Positions 24,893-33,344 of a stretch of DNA of 64,000 nt are shown in pieces; the first letter of the stretch is position 1; each line of letters starts with the position of its first letter. The stretch is from Fusobacteriaceae bacterium (lineage in GTDB: Bacteria > Fusobacteriota > Fusobacteriia > Fusobacteriales > Fusobacteriaceae): contig JAISTB010000007.1 of NCBI GenBank assembly GCA_031272775.1, forward strand, positions 57,933 to 121,932, given 5' to 3'. The notes under the pieces were generated by a model, which saw only the letters and a list, made by a program, of their open reading frames with translations, did not search any database and was not told the origin of the DNA. A program made the position numbers and the translations under genes.

Positions 24893-27337
24893 CTAAAGCG
24901 AGAGCGAAAAGGACAGGTACCCCCGGTATCTGTCTTTTTTGACGCCGCCCAGGTTTCGGTCTCCTTTGACGACGCCGGCGTCTATCGTGAGCTTTTCGCC
25001 GTACCAGCGAAGGCCCGCCGAATATCCCGCCGCCGTCATGACGGGGCCGCCTTTTTTGCCCGAGGCGTCATAGTTGTCCCGGACTTTGCCGAAATCGATG
25101 CCCGCATAGGGACGGAGCCGCGAGAAAAAGCGCCCGACGGGGCCCGTCTTTTCCGGTACGGGAATCACCCAGGAGAGTTCCGTCCGGGCATAAAAGCCCA
25201 GATCCCCGGAAAGTCCAGTCCCGTAGCCTCTTACGCTGTCAAAGCCGCCCACGGTGATCCTTTCCCCCGAAAAGAGGTTGTCCCGGCTGAACTGCCCCGA
25301 AGCCATGGTCCGGAATGTGAAGCGCTGACGCCCCAAGGCGAAGGGTCGGTACCAGGAAACCGCCGCCGTCCATTTCCGGAAGGCGTATTTTTTGTCCGAA
25401 GAAAGGGCGTCGGGATCGGGCATAACCCCGATGGACGTTGCCGTATCGCGACTTTTGGCGTCTGTCGAGAGCCCCTGATGGTAACGGATTTCATAGGAAG
25501 CCATGCCGCCCAGAGCGCGCCAAATCCCGTTTACGCCCAAAGTGAGGACGCCGTAGGTCCTGTCCTGGCTCACGAGCCTTGTCTTGTCGAGAAAGGTCTT
25601 TTCGCCTTTGAGAGCGAAGCCCGCGTCAAAGCGGATCTTATGATCACTGTTGCGGAAAATCAGTTTTCCCGCCGTAAAGGAGTAGTCCTTTGTCCGGGTC
25701 TCCAGCTCATAGAGGGAAAAGGCGCCCATCCGATAGTTTTTTTCCGAGCTTTTGTTGAACCCGAAGGAAAACTCCCAGGTCTTCAGCGGAAAAGACCAGG
25801 CGGCGCCGTAGGAAGCGGTCCTGTCTATTGCCTTTTTGTCGCGGCCGAAGTCCCGGGCGTCGGCCGTGTAATAAAGCGAGAGGCTGTCGTTGATTCCGAA
25901 ACCGTTATCCAGCTCAAGGGACGTTCGCACGCGCTGCTTATCCCGTCCGATATCGCTGTAGCCGACGCCGGCCCGCCATCTTTTTTTGCGGTTGCTGGCG
26001 ACGATAACCCGGGAATAGCCGAAGGTCTCCCCGGGGACGAGATCCATGGCGGCGGCGTTTGACTCGAGACGGTTCAGGTTGTCGATGCCCTGGTCCAGGT
26101 CCCGCAGATTGAGGATGTCGCCCGCTTCCGCCGGAAAGGCCGCGGCGATACTGCGGCGATCTCTTTTGCCGTCGCCGTCAAGAACGATTTCCGCGATTTT
26201 TCCGTAAACCACGACGAGTTTCAATTCCCCGGTCGTAATGTCCTGGCCCGGCAGCATGACCTTTGTTGTCACATAACCCGCCTTGGCGTAGGCCGCATTC
26301 AGCTCCTCGCCCAGAGCCTTGATGTCGAGGTAATTGAGTTCCCTGCCTTCATAACTTTCGATAATCCCGTATTTGAGTGCGTCGGGCAAAAGCTGCGCCT
26401 CGTCCGCCAGCCAGATCGTGTGGATCGGAAAGCGCGGCAGCGCCGCAATCTGCGCCGCCGTAAGGGTCTGTGCCCCGGGGGTTTCCCCGCCCTGTCCCCG
26501 CTCGAAAAACTCCCGCTGTTCTTTGGGGAGTTCCTCTTTGAGAATTTTGGGGCCCGTATCCTGCTTTTTCGCCTTATTCGCGCCCGGGCGGGCCGTCGCT
26601 TTTTCTTTGCCGTAGCGGCGGGCCAAGAGCTTTCTCTTGTCGTCTTTCACATAGTCGGGCTCGTCGTTGGCGCCGAAGCGGAACTGATAGCCCAGGGAGA
26701 AGACAATACGAGAAAAATCAGCCTTTCCGCCGGATTTTTGGAAGAGATAGTTTTCGCTTTCGATTTTTGCCGTATTGACGGTATAGCTGACGTCAAAGGT
26801 AAAATTTTTGTAGCCGACGCCCGCTCCCAGGCTGTAATAGAGCCCGTCTTTGGCCTTGAAGCGTCGGAGCCAACCTTCGTCGGCCACGACCCCCGTCGTT
26901 TTGTAAATGGTCTCGTAACGGTTCGTGTTTTTCTCGTTGATGTTGAAGGACCAACCGAGATTTGCCCGGAGGTAGGGCTGCCAGTCGCCGTTTTTATTGA
27001 ATACATAGCGGGCCGTGAGGTAGAGGGGAATCGAGTCGTAGAGCTTCGTTTTCCCGACGTTTACTTTGAGCGTCGGGCTTTCGACGTCGGTATAGGCTTT
27101 GACGGCGCCATGCCGCTCGTAACCTGTCCCGAAGCCCAACTCAAATCCGCCTTTGACGGCTTTTCTCACTTCCGCCGTAATTTCCCATGAGGGTTCCGCG
27201 TCTTTTTCGGGTTTTGTGGTATATGTCCCGGCGGGGGCAAGGCCGACCTTGAGCTCGACCGCTGCGGCGCTCAGGCCTTGTCCCGCGAATAATCCCAGTA
27301 TGCACAAAATCAGCACAATCACATTGTTTCGTTTCAT
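24893..27337 (-). CDS. TpsB/ShlB-type outer-membrane transporter with an extra N-terminal barrel domain
   Basis: The 814-aa protein has a signal peptide (MKRNNVIVLILCILGLFAG...). A domain at about 25-225 resembles a small outer-membrane beta barrel (TARYVFNKNGDWQPYLRANL, SLGAGVGYKNFTFDVSYTV, SLGYQFRFG). A charged linker (about 235-300) follows, then a POTRA-like region (about 300-390: LNYLDIKALGEELNAAYAKA) and a 16-strand-type barrel with VRGYGTGLSGD (about 702) and a C-terminal FSLSL. TpsB proteins export large TpsA partners such as haemagglutinins; no TpsA gene is seen here. ATG 27337 has GGAGGG upstream; a longer frame runs towards the tRNA genes and is rejected. The N-terminal domain is the odd part. 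Confidence 0.82.
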   Translation of the reverse strand: MKRNNVIVLILCILGLFAGQGLSAAAVELKVGLAPAGTYTTKPEKDAEPSWEITAEVRKAVKGGFELGFGTGYERHGAVKAYTDVESPTLKVNVGKTKLYDSIPLYLTARYVFNKNGDWQPYLRANLGWSFNINEKNTNRYETIYKTTGVVADEGWLRRFKAKDGLYYSLGAGVGYKNFTFDVSYTVNTAKIESENYLFQKSGGKADFSRIVFSLGYQFRFGANDEPDYVKDDKRKLLARRYGKEKATARPGANKAKKQDTGPKILKEELPKEQREFFERGQGGETPGAQTLTAAQIAALPRFPIHTIWLADEAQLLPDALKYGIIESYEGRELNYLDIKALGEELNAAYAKAGYVTTKVMLPGQDITTGELKLVVVYGKIAEIVLDGDGKRDRRSIAAAFPAEAGDILNLRDLDQGIDNLNRLESNAAAMDLVPGETFGYSRVIVASNRKKRWRAGVGYSDIGRDKQRVRTSLELDNGFGINDSLSLYYTADARDFGRDKKAIDRTASYGAAWSFPLKTWEFSFGFNKSSEKNYRMGAFSLYELETRTKDYSFTAGKLIFRNSDHKIRFDAGFALKGEKTFLDKTRLVSQDRTYGVLTLGVNGIWRALGGMASYEIRYHQGLSTDAKSRDTATSIGVMPDPDALSSDKKYAFRKWTAAVSWYRPFALGRQRFTFRTMASGQFSRDNLFSGERITVGGFDSVRGYGTGLSGDLGFYARTELSWVIPVPEKTGPVGRFFSRLRPYAGIDFGKVRDNYDASGKKGGPVMTAAGYSAGLRWYGEKLTIDAGVVKGDRNLGGVKKDRYRGYLSFSLSL

Positions 27338-27396
27338 CTGTAACCCTCCGGTAACGCTGTCATTTTCCGGTATTCTTTTTTTGTAAAATATCTGGT

Positions 27397-27405
27397 ATTC
27401 TATCA
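27397..27405 (-). promoter_or_regulatory. Extended -10 promoter for the TpsB-like gene
   Basis: On the minus strand TGATAGAAT (27405-27397), preceded by GTG; no convincing -35. The same TGTGATAGAATA string is found at the tRNA-Thr and lepB promoters. Confidence 0.55.
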
Positions 27406-27502
27406 CACTTTCCGACAAAAATCCACCGCTTTTTTTGCGGCAAAAGAAAAAGACCGCCATAGAGCGATCTTTTCAGGCGGGCTTGCCCGCGTTTTTCACA
27501 TC

Positions 27503-27579
27503 TGGTGCTTCGAGATGGGACTCGAACCCATAACCTCGTCCTTACCATGGACTTGCGCTACCGATTGCGCCACTGAAGC
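27503..27579 (-). tRNA. tRNA-Thr (GGT) with a bulged base in the acceptor stem
   Basis: Read on the minus strand, a 77-nt cloverleaf including encoded CCA: acceptor GCTTCAG, D-stem GCGC/GCGC with AATCGGTA loop, anticodon loop ATGGTAA (anticodon GGT), T-arm ATGGG TTCGAGT CCCAT. The 3' acceptor strand CTCGAAGC pairs fully only if one C is bulged, making the gene one base longer than standard. The first anticodon-stem pair (A-G) is also a mismatch. Identity as Thr is clear from the anticodon; functionality is probable but not certain. Confidence 0.8.
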
Positions 27580-27583
27580 AAAA

Positions 27584-27659
27584 TGGTGCCGATTATAGGA
27601 CTCGAACCTACAACCTAATCATTACGAATGATTTGCTCTACCGATTGAGCTAAGTCGGC
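27584..27659 (-). tRNA. tRNA-Thr (CGT)
   Basis: Minus strand, 76 nt including encoded CCA: acceptor GCCGACT / AATCGGC (one C-A mismatch), D-stem GCTC/GAGC, anticodon loop TTCGTAA (anticodon CGT, reads ACG), T-arm GTAGG TTCGAGT CCTAT. It is very like E. coli tRNA-Thr(CGT). It lies four bases before the GGT gene, and the two are one transcript. Confidence 0.92.
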
Positions 27660-27676
27660 ACAGAATTCCGTCTACT

Positions 27677-27705
27677 ATTCTATCACATTTTGGAAAGAAA
27701 TGCAA
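27677..27705 (-). promoter_or_regulatory. Promoter of the tRNA-Thr pair
   Basis: On the minus strand TTGCAT (27705-27700), 17-base spacer, TAGAAT (27682-27677) with an extended -10 TG. About 18 bases separate it from the first tRNA. Confidence 0.8.
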
Positions 27706-27741
27706 ATCCATTTGCAATTTTTTCCCCTTTTTTCCCTTTTT

Positions 27742-28848
27742 TTAAAAATATGGCGTCGGATTGATGGGCTTTGAGTTGAACCGGAGCTCGTAATAAAGAT
27801 TGGGCTTGCGCTCGGAAGAGAGGCCCAGGACCCCGATGGCTTCCCCCTGCTTCACCTGCTGATTGAGCTTGACGTTGAGGGAAATCAGATTACCGTAGAC
27901 CCCGATCGTATTATAGCCGTAATTGATCATCACGACGCTCCCCAGGCCCTGGAACTTGTCGGCGTAGACGACTTTGCCCGAAGCCGCAGCCGTCACCTGG
28001 GTCCCCATTTTGCTTGCGATCTCGATGCCGTTGCTCTCTACGGCCCCGCCTTTGGCCTCGCCGAAGAGTACCGCGTAGCTTCCCGCCACAGGCTTTTTCA
28101 GCTTTCCGATCTTGAGGGCCGCCTCTTTGATCGTGGCGACGCTTTCGTCCCTCGTGGTCCGCTGGTTGATGACCGCCGTAATCTCGCGGTTGATCCGCTC
28201 CTTTTCTCGTCTCAGGCGCTGAATGTCCTCCCGGTGGGTCCGCTGTTCCCTGTCCAGCTGAGCCATCAGCTTGCTCTTTTCTCCCTTTTTGGCGTCCATT
28301 TCCTTTTTGTTGGCGTCCAGTTTATTCCGGAGGTCCCCCAATTTCTTCCGCTCATACTCAATTTCCCGCTTGACTTTCTGAATGTCGAATTGCACGCTCT
28401 GGATATGCTCCATCCGGGAAATGTCCCCGTACAAAAGGCCCCGGAAGTTTTTCCGGGTCAGGGAATCGTTCGGGTTGTTGCCGCGGCTTTTGACATATTT
28501 GTCCCAGAGGATGATCTTTGTCCCGTATTCGCCGCGCTTGCGGTCCAGCTCCCGGGTCGTCATGCCGAGGGATTTTTCCCCGTAGTCGATATTTTTGGAA
28601 ACGACGTTGATTTCGTTGATAATCTCCCGCTGCTCTTTTTCAATGCCGCGCATGTCCCGGTCGATATCCTGGATCTGGGACGCGACGGTCTTTTTTTCGC
28701 CGTCGATTTCCCGGATAATCCCTTGTTTTCGCTCAATCTTGGCGTCGATGTCCCGGACCTTGTTTTCAAGCTCCGAGACGTTTCCGGAAAAGGCGGCCCC
28801 GGCAAGCAGCAGAGAAAACAGCAGAAGCGCGTTCCGCCCGCCGTACAT
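27742..28848 (-). CDS. envC: EnvC-like murein hydrolase activator with degenerate LytM domain
   Basis: A 368-aa periplasmic protein: signal peptide (MYGGRNALLLFSLLLAGAAFS), a long coiled coil (about 25-245), and a C-terminal LytM/M23 domain (about 265-368). The catalytic zinc motifs are missing: the first H/D site reads SNGIEIASKMG and the HxH region reads NLYYELRF. EnvC/NlpD-type proteins with lost ligands activate amidases instead of cutting. It overlaps ftsX (ATGA), fitting the FtsEX-EnvC pathway that triggers septal cell-wall splitting. No ftsE is in the window. Confidence 0.85.
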   Translation of the reverse strand: MYGGRNALLLFSLLLAGAAFSGNVSELENKVRDIDAKIERKQGIIREIDGEKKTVASQIQDIDRDMRGIEKEQREIINEINVVSKNIDYGEKSLGMTTRELDRKRGEYGTKIILWDKYVKSRGNNPNDSLTRKNFRGLLYGDISRMEHIQSVQFDIQKVKREIEYERKKLGDLRNKLDANKKEMDAKKGEKSKLMAQLDREQRTHREDIQRLRREKERINREITAVINQRTTRDESVATIKEAALKIGKLKKPVAGSYAVLFGEAKGGAVESNGIEIASKMGTQVTAAASGKVVYADKFQGLGSVVMINYGYNTIGVYGNLISLNVKLNQQVKQGEAIGVLGLSSERKPNLYYELRFNSKPINPTPYF

Positions 28849-29804
28849 CAGGTTTCACCGCCTGATTTTTTGAGCGGCCAGAAGGGAACGGCCGCGATGA
28901 ACAGGCAGATCCCCAAGACGCCCACGCTCTGCGGGATCAGCAGTTCCCGGAGGCTTAATATCCGCGCCTCGGGCCGGATCGTAAGCAGCAAATCCCCGAA
29001 ATAGAGATAGGCGTTGACGAAAACAAGACTGGAAATGACGACGCAAACCAGCATGGGAAGTACGTTTACCCATTTCGCCCGACGCCGCAGCTTCCGCTCG
29101 TCAAGGCTCTCGTCGATTTTATTGGCGTACTCGAGGGAAAAGCCGTTGTAGAAAATGAAGCCGGTTAGAATCAGAAGCGGCGCAAAAAAGATCCCGAATA
29201 GGATCACAATCAAAAGTTTATAAAATTTGACCTCGTTTTCGCGGTATTGGATCTGCAAAAGATCGATATAGGTCTCTTTGACGTCGGCCATGGCTTCGAG
29301 CCTTTCCTGCAGGTTCGAGAGGTCGCTCTTGTTCCGGAACCAGACGATCATGCTGTCGGCCAGAGAGTTTTCACTCTCGGGAAGGGCGATGCCCAGCTGC
29401 GTCTGCAAATCCCTAAAAGACGCGTCTCGACTCACATAGCGGACATTTTTGACCCCATAGACCGAAAGAATCTGTTTTTCCAGCGCCTCTTCCTGCGCCA
29501 TGGAGAGATTGGGCCGCAAATCCACCGAAAAGAAATAATTTTTGTCGATTTCTCGCGCGCACATATAAAAATTGAGGATCGTCGCGCAGAGGGCGTTCAA
29601 AAAAAAGAAAACGATCAGGAAGGGGACGACGGTGCAGCGTTTGAGCTCCGTCCGGGAAAAGCGAAGCCCCATGTCGGCGGGCGCTTCCATGACGGGGTCG
29701 TCGCTTTCAGGCGCTTCCGCCGCCATAATCGGAATCCGGATGCCCTTGTTTTCAGGCTGCCTGCGTTTTTCCTTCTCCTCAAATTGTATAAAATCAAATT
29801 CCAT
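28848..29804 (-). CDS. ftsX: Cell division protein FtsX
   Basis: A 318-aa FtsX-like permease. It has a cytoplasmic N-terminal extension (about 1-50, rich in charged residues), a first membrane helix (TVVPFLIVFFFLNALCATI), a periplasmic domain (about 80-180), and three further helices at the C-terminal half. FtsX normally pairs with the ATPase FtsE and relays a signal to EnvC, whose gene overlaps it here. ATG 29804 is chosen for the ribosome site; 20 upstream residues of the open frame are rejected. It has a good promoter and no ftsE neighbour. Confidence 0.85.
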   Translation of the reverse strand: MEFDFIQFEEKEKRRQPENKGIRIPIMAAEAPESDDPVMEAPADMGLRFSRTELKRCTVVPFLIVFFFLNALCATILNFYMCAREIDKNYFFSVDLRPNLSMAQEEALEKQILSVYGVKNVRYVSRDASFRDLQTQLGIALPESENSLADSMIVWFRNKSDLSNLQERLEAMADVKETYIDLLQIQYRENEVKFYKLLIVILFGIFFAPLLILTGFIFYNGFSLEYANKIDESLDERKLRRRAKWVNVLPMLVCVVISSLVFVNAYLYFGDLLLTIRPEARILSLRELLIPQSVGVLGICLFIAAVPFWPLKKSGGET

Positions 29805-29834
29805 GGGTTTCCTTCCCTTTCCCCTTTTTCTTAC

Positions 29835-29864
29835 ATTATAGTCTTTCGGGGCTTTCTTTGTCAA
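29835..29864 (-). promoter_or_regulatory. Sigma-70-type promoter for ftsX-envC
   Basis: On the minus strand TTGACA (29864-29859), 18-base spacer, TATAAT (29840-29835), about 30 bases upstream of the ftsX ATG. Confidence 0.85.
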
Positions 29865-29899
29865 GGAAGAAAGCGCTTCTCTTTTTTAATTTTTTGTGC

Positions 29900-32896
29900 T
29901 CAGGAGAACACGGGATTTTCAAGTTCCGCGAAGAACGCGTCCAGCGTCCCCCAATAGAGGATTCCTTCGAGGGCTTTGTGATATTGCGCCTTTTTATTGG
30001 CCACAAGGTTGATCAGAAGCGTCCTTTTGTTGTCCTTCAAGCGCGTGTTGTCAAAGCGGATGAAATATCCCTCGTCCCTTTCCTCAATGAGGGCAATGCC
30101 TTGGGCTTCCGCCTTCATTTTGATCGAGAGGTAGGAAAAAAGCTCCCCCACTTCCTCAGGGGCGGGGCCGAAGCGGTCTTCGATCTCCTGTAGCAAATTC
30201 CGGAGTTCCGCCTCGTCTTCGATTTCCACCATGCGCTTGTAAATCACGATCTTTTCGTCTTTTTCGATATAGGTATCGGGGATGTAGCCGTGGTTCAGCA
30301 CCTTGATTTCCGGCATATCCCGCTCTTCGCGGTATTCCCCTTTCAGTTTCGCCATTTCTTCCTTGAGCATTTTGATATACATATTGTATCCGAAGGTCTC
30401 GAGGGCTCCGTGCTGCTTTTCCCCCAAAATCTCGCCGGCGCCCCGGATGCGCATGTCCTCAAGGGAAAGTTGAAATCCGCCTCCGACGTCTTTAAGCTCT
30501 TTGATGCTCTCTTCGCGCTCCCGCACTTTCTTTCCCCCGGAGAGGGCGTTGACAAGATAGCAGTGGGCTTTGCGCTCCCCCCGGCCGATCCGTCCCCGGA
30601 GCTGATAAATCTGGGAAAGGCCCAGTTTTTCGATGCCTTCGATGATCATGGCGTTGGCGTTTTCGATGTCGATGCCGTTTTCGATGATGGTCGTCGAGAG
30701 CAAGACGTCCAAGTCGCCGTTTTCAAAGGCCGAAATCTTCCGCTTGATCTCTCTGGGTTGCATCTGGCCGTGAATATAGTCGAGGCGCACATAAGGGGGA
30801 AGAATGGCCCGGAGCTCCGCCGCCTTTTCTTCCATGCCGCGCACATAGTTGTAAATGTAAAAGACCTGGCCCTCCCGGGCGATTTCCCGCATGACGGCGG
30901 CCTTGATGAGGGCGTCCTCCTTTTCGATGAGGACGGTTTCGATGGGTTTTCGCCCCTCGGGGGGCGTATCGATAATGGAAATATCCCGTATACCCAGAAG
31001 CGACAAATTGAGAGTCCGGGGGATGGGCGTCGCCGTCATCGTAAGCACGCTGACCTTCGTCCGCAGTTTTTTCAGTTTTTCTTTGGCTTTGACGCCGAAT
31101 TTCTGTTCCTCGTCGATGACGACCAGGCCCAGGTCATGAAAATCGAGGTCGTCAGAAAGGATCCGGTGGGTGCCGATCAGGATATCGACGGTTCCGCTCT
31201 TGACTTTTTTGAGGATTTCGGCCTGTTCGCCCTTTGTCTTCAGGCGGCTCATACAGGCCACCGTGATCGGGTAATTGGAAAAGCGCTCCGTAAATCGCTC
31301 GTCGTGCTGCTCGGCCAGGACCGTTGTTGGGACGAGGATCGCAACCTGCTTTCCGTCCGTAACGGCCTTGAAGGCCGCCCGCAAGGCGATTTCCGTCTTT
31401 CCGTAGCCCACGTCGCCGCAGATGACCCGGTCCATGATCCGACCCTCTTCCATGTCTTTCTTGACGTCGTTGATGGCCTTCAGTTGGGAAACGGTCTCCT
31501 TGTAGGGAAAGCCCTCCTCAAATTCCTCCTGCCACACGGTATCGGGGGAATAGACAAAACCCCTTTCCTTTTCCCGTCTCGCCTGGATTTCAATGATTTC
31601 CTTGGCGAATTTGATCATCTCTTCCTTGAGCTTTTCCTTTTTCCGTCGGAAGCCGTGGCGGCCCAGGCGGTAGATCTCGGGGATTTCGCCCGGAGTGGAG
31701 ACGTATTTTTCGATATTTTTAATGCTTTCGACGGGGACGAACAGCCTGTCCTCGTCGGCGTAGCGGATTTTCAAATAATCCCTGCCGTCGATGACTTCTA
31801 TCCCCAGATAGACGCCGACGCCGAAATTCTTATGGATGATATAATCGTTTTCCCGTATTCTCGATACGTCAATATAGCGGAGTTTGCGGCGCTCCTCTTC
31901 TCGGGGGCTGATCTTGATCCCCTTCAGTTCCCGGTCCGTCAGAACCAGCCGCTCCTTCCGGCCCTTTTTTTCCGAAAAGCCCTCGAAATAGCGATAAGGG
32001 TGGATTTTGACGCCGCTATTTTTGAGAAGCTCCCGGTAGCGCATCTCCTCATAGGTGTAGAGCTCCACGGAAATGTTTTTGTCCGATCCCAGGGCCTTGA
32101 CGGCTTCGACGCTCCGGAATTGCTCCAGCCTCTCTTCGGGAAAGGACAGCAGCTCGATCTCCCGCCCCTCCTCATAGAGACGCATAAAGCGCTCCCGTCG
32201 GAGCTCTTCATCCTCTCTGTTTTTTAAGACCATTTCTTCAAATTTGTAGGCCAAAAGCTCGAGATTTTCAAAAAAAACCGCTTTTTCCGGATCGGGGTCC
32301 AACGTGAGAAAATCAAGAAAAGAAAGGGGTTCGGCATTATTGTTGTGAATATACACATCAAGTTTTTCATGCTTTTTTATGCTGCGCTGGCTTTCAGGGT
32401 CAAAATGCGTAATCCGTTCCGGAATTTCATCGAAAAATTCCAATCTGACGGGATATTCTCCGCTGATCGGATAGATGTCCACGATATCGCCCCGTATACT
32501 GTATTCTTTTCTTTTTTCGACCATATATTTTTTTTCGTAGCCGCTTTGAATCAATTTCTCCTCGAGATCCTTCCGCTTGACGGCCTCCCCCAGCGCGAAA
32601 CGCCAGGCGTCCCCTTTGCGGTAAAAATCCCTCAAATAGCCCTCCAAAGAGAGTAGCACAATATAGCTCGACTGCGTCTTCAGGGCGTCCAGCGCGTCAT
32701 AGTTGTTCTTTTCCTTTTCCTCGCTGTCCCCGGCGCTTTCGACCCGCACGAGGGCCCCCGCGAAATTTTCGCGCAAAAAAGACGAATAGTCTGCGATATT
32801 CCGGTTGGAAGAGCAGACATAGACGATTTTTTTCGCTTGGCTCAGAAGATACTCGGGGATTTTTCCCCGGTACTCCCGGATCAGTTCTTTTTCCAT
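29900..32896 (-). CDS. mfd: Transcription-repair coupling factor Mfd
   Basis: Mfd removes RNA polymerase stalled at DNA lesions and recruits UvrA. The 998-aa protein has a UvrB-like N-terminus, a CarD-like polymerase-binding domain (DYIIHKNFGVGVYLGIEVI), Walker A CGDVGYGKTEIALRA at about 490-500, the DEEQ box VVIDEEQKFGVKAKEK at about 595, RGRIGRG (motif VI) and a C-terminal TRCF domain. The N-terminal region is shorter than in E. coli Mfd, so the UvrA-binding part may be reduced. ATG 32896; the previous gene ends 21 bases upstream. Confidence 0.97.
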   Translation of the reverse strand: MEKELIREYRGKIPEYLLSQAKKIVYVCSSNRNIADYSSFLRENFAGALVRVESAGDSEEKEKNNYDALDALKTQSSYIVLLSLEGYLRDFYRKGDAWRFALGEAVKRKDLEEKLIQSGYEKKYMVEKRKEYSIRGDIVDIYPISGEYPVRLEFFDEIPERITHFDPESQRSIKKHEKLDVYIHNNNAEPLSFLDFLTLDPDPEKAVFFENLELLAYKFEEMVLKNREDEELRRERFMRLYEEGREIELLSFPEERLEQFRSVEAVKALGSDKNISVELYTYEEMRYRELLKNSGVKIHPYRYFEGFSEKKGRKERLVLTDRELKGIKISPREEERRKLRYIDVSRIRENDYIIHKNFGVGVYLGIEVIDGRDYLKIRYADEDRLFVPVESIKNIEKYVSTPGEIPEIYRLGRHGFRRKKEKLKEEMIKFAKEIIEIQARREKERGFVYSPDTVWQEEFEEGFPYKETVSQLKAINDVKKDMEEGRIMDRVICGDVGYGKTEIALRAAFKAVTDGKQVAILVPTTVLAEQHDERFTERFSNYPITVACMSRLKTKGEQAEILKKVKSGTVDILIGTHRILSDDLDFHDLGLVVIDEEQKFGVKAKEKLKKLRTKVSVLTMTATPIPRTLNLSLLGIRDISIIDTPPEGRKPIETVLIEKEDALIKAAVMREIAREGQVFYIYNYVRGMEEKAAELRAILPPYVRLDYIHGQMQPREIKRKISAFENGDLDVLLSTTIIENGIDIENANAMIIEGIEKLGLSQIYQLRGRIGRGERKAHCYLVNALSGGKKVREREESIKELKDVGGGFQLSLEDMRIRGAGEILGEKQHGALETFGYNMYIKMLKEEMAKLKGEYREERDMPEIKVLNHGYIPDTYIEKDEKIVIYKRMVEIEDEAELRNLLQEIEDRFGPAPEEVGELFSYLSIKMKAEAQGIALIEERDEGYFIRFDNTRLKDNKRTLLINLVANKKAQYHKALEGILYWGTLDAFFAELENPVFS

Positions 32897-32917
32897 GATG
32901 GTTTCCCGGCCGGATCC

Positions 32918-33235
32918 CTACCAGCCGATATAAAGTCTCGCGAGCAGAAAAATCTGCGTCGGCAATAAGATAAAGAGCGCCGCTTTCAGGATCCGTCCGC
33001 CTTTTTTTTCTTTGAAGCGGAAAAGCCCGTAGAGAATCCCCGGGGTTCCCGCCAAAACCGCGTAAACGACAAGTCGGAAAATCGGAATTTCCGCTTTCCC
33101 TTTTTCCCGTCGCCGCCCCATTCGCCAGATCAAAAGAAAGCTCCAGAGATTGACCGCGAAAATCCAGCCCGCGAAAATCCCGAGCCAGGGAAGATCCCGG
33201 GCATAACTGAGAAAATCGCTGATGAGCGCGTCCAT
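32918..33235 (-). CDS. DUF1294 family membrane protein
   Basis: A 105-aa protein with three or four hydrophobic segments. The order NLWSFLLIWRMGRRREKG, PIFRLVVYAVLAGTPGILYGLFRFKEKK and LFILLPTQIF matches the DUF1294 pattern of helix, basic loop, helix, basic loop, helix. Function unknown. ATG 33235 has AAGGAGG six bases upstream, which sits inside a longer in-frame start and decides the choice. Probably cotranscribed with mfd. Confidence 0.7.
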   Translation of the reverse strand: MDALISDFLSYARDLPWLGIFAGWIFAVNLWSFLLIWRMGRRREKGKAEIPIFRLVVYAVLAGTPGILYGLFRFKEKKGGRILKAALFILLPTQIFLLARLYIGW

Positions 33236-33344
33236 GGCGGCCTCCTTTTTCATGTGTATATTCTTAAAAATAAAATTTGGTTTCTTTGTTTTTGCAAATT
33301 GGCGTCAGCGCCACAAACCGACCCCTCCGGAGACGCCCGGGCCT

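Noticed and set aside
30290..32227. 645-codon open frame on the plus strand
   Set aside because: Antisense of mfd; no recognisable motifs and no ribosome site.
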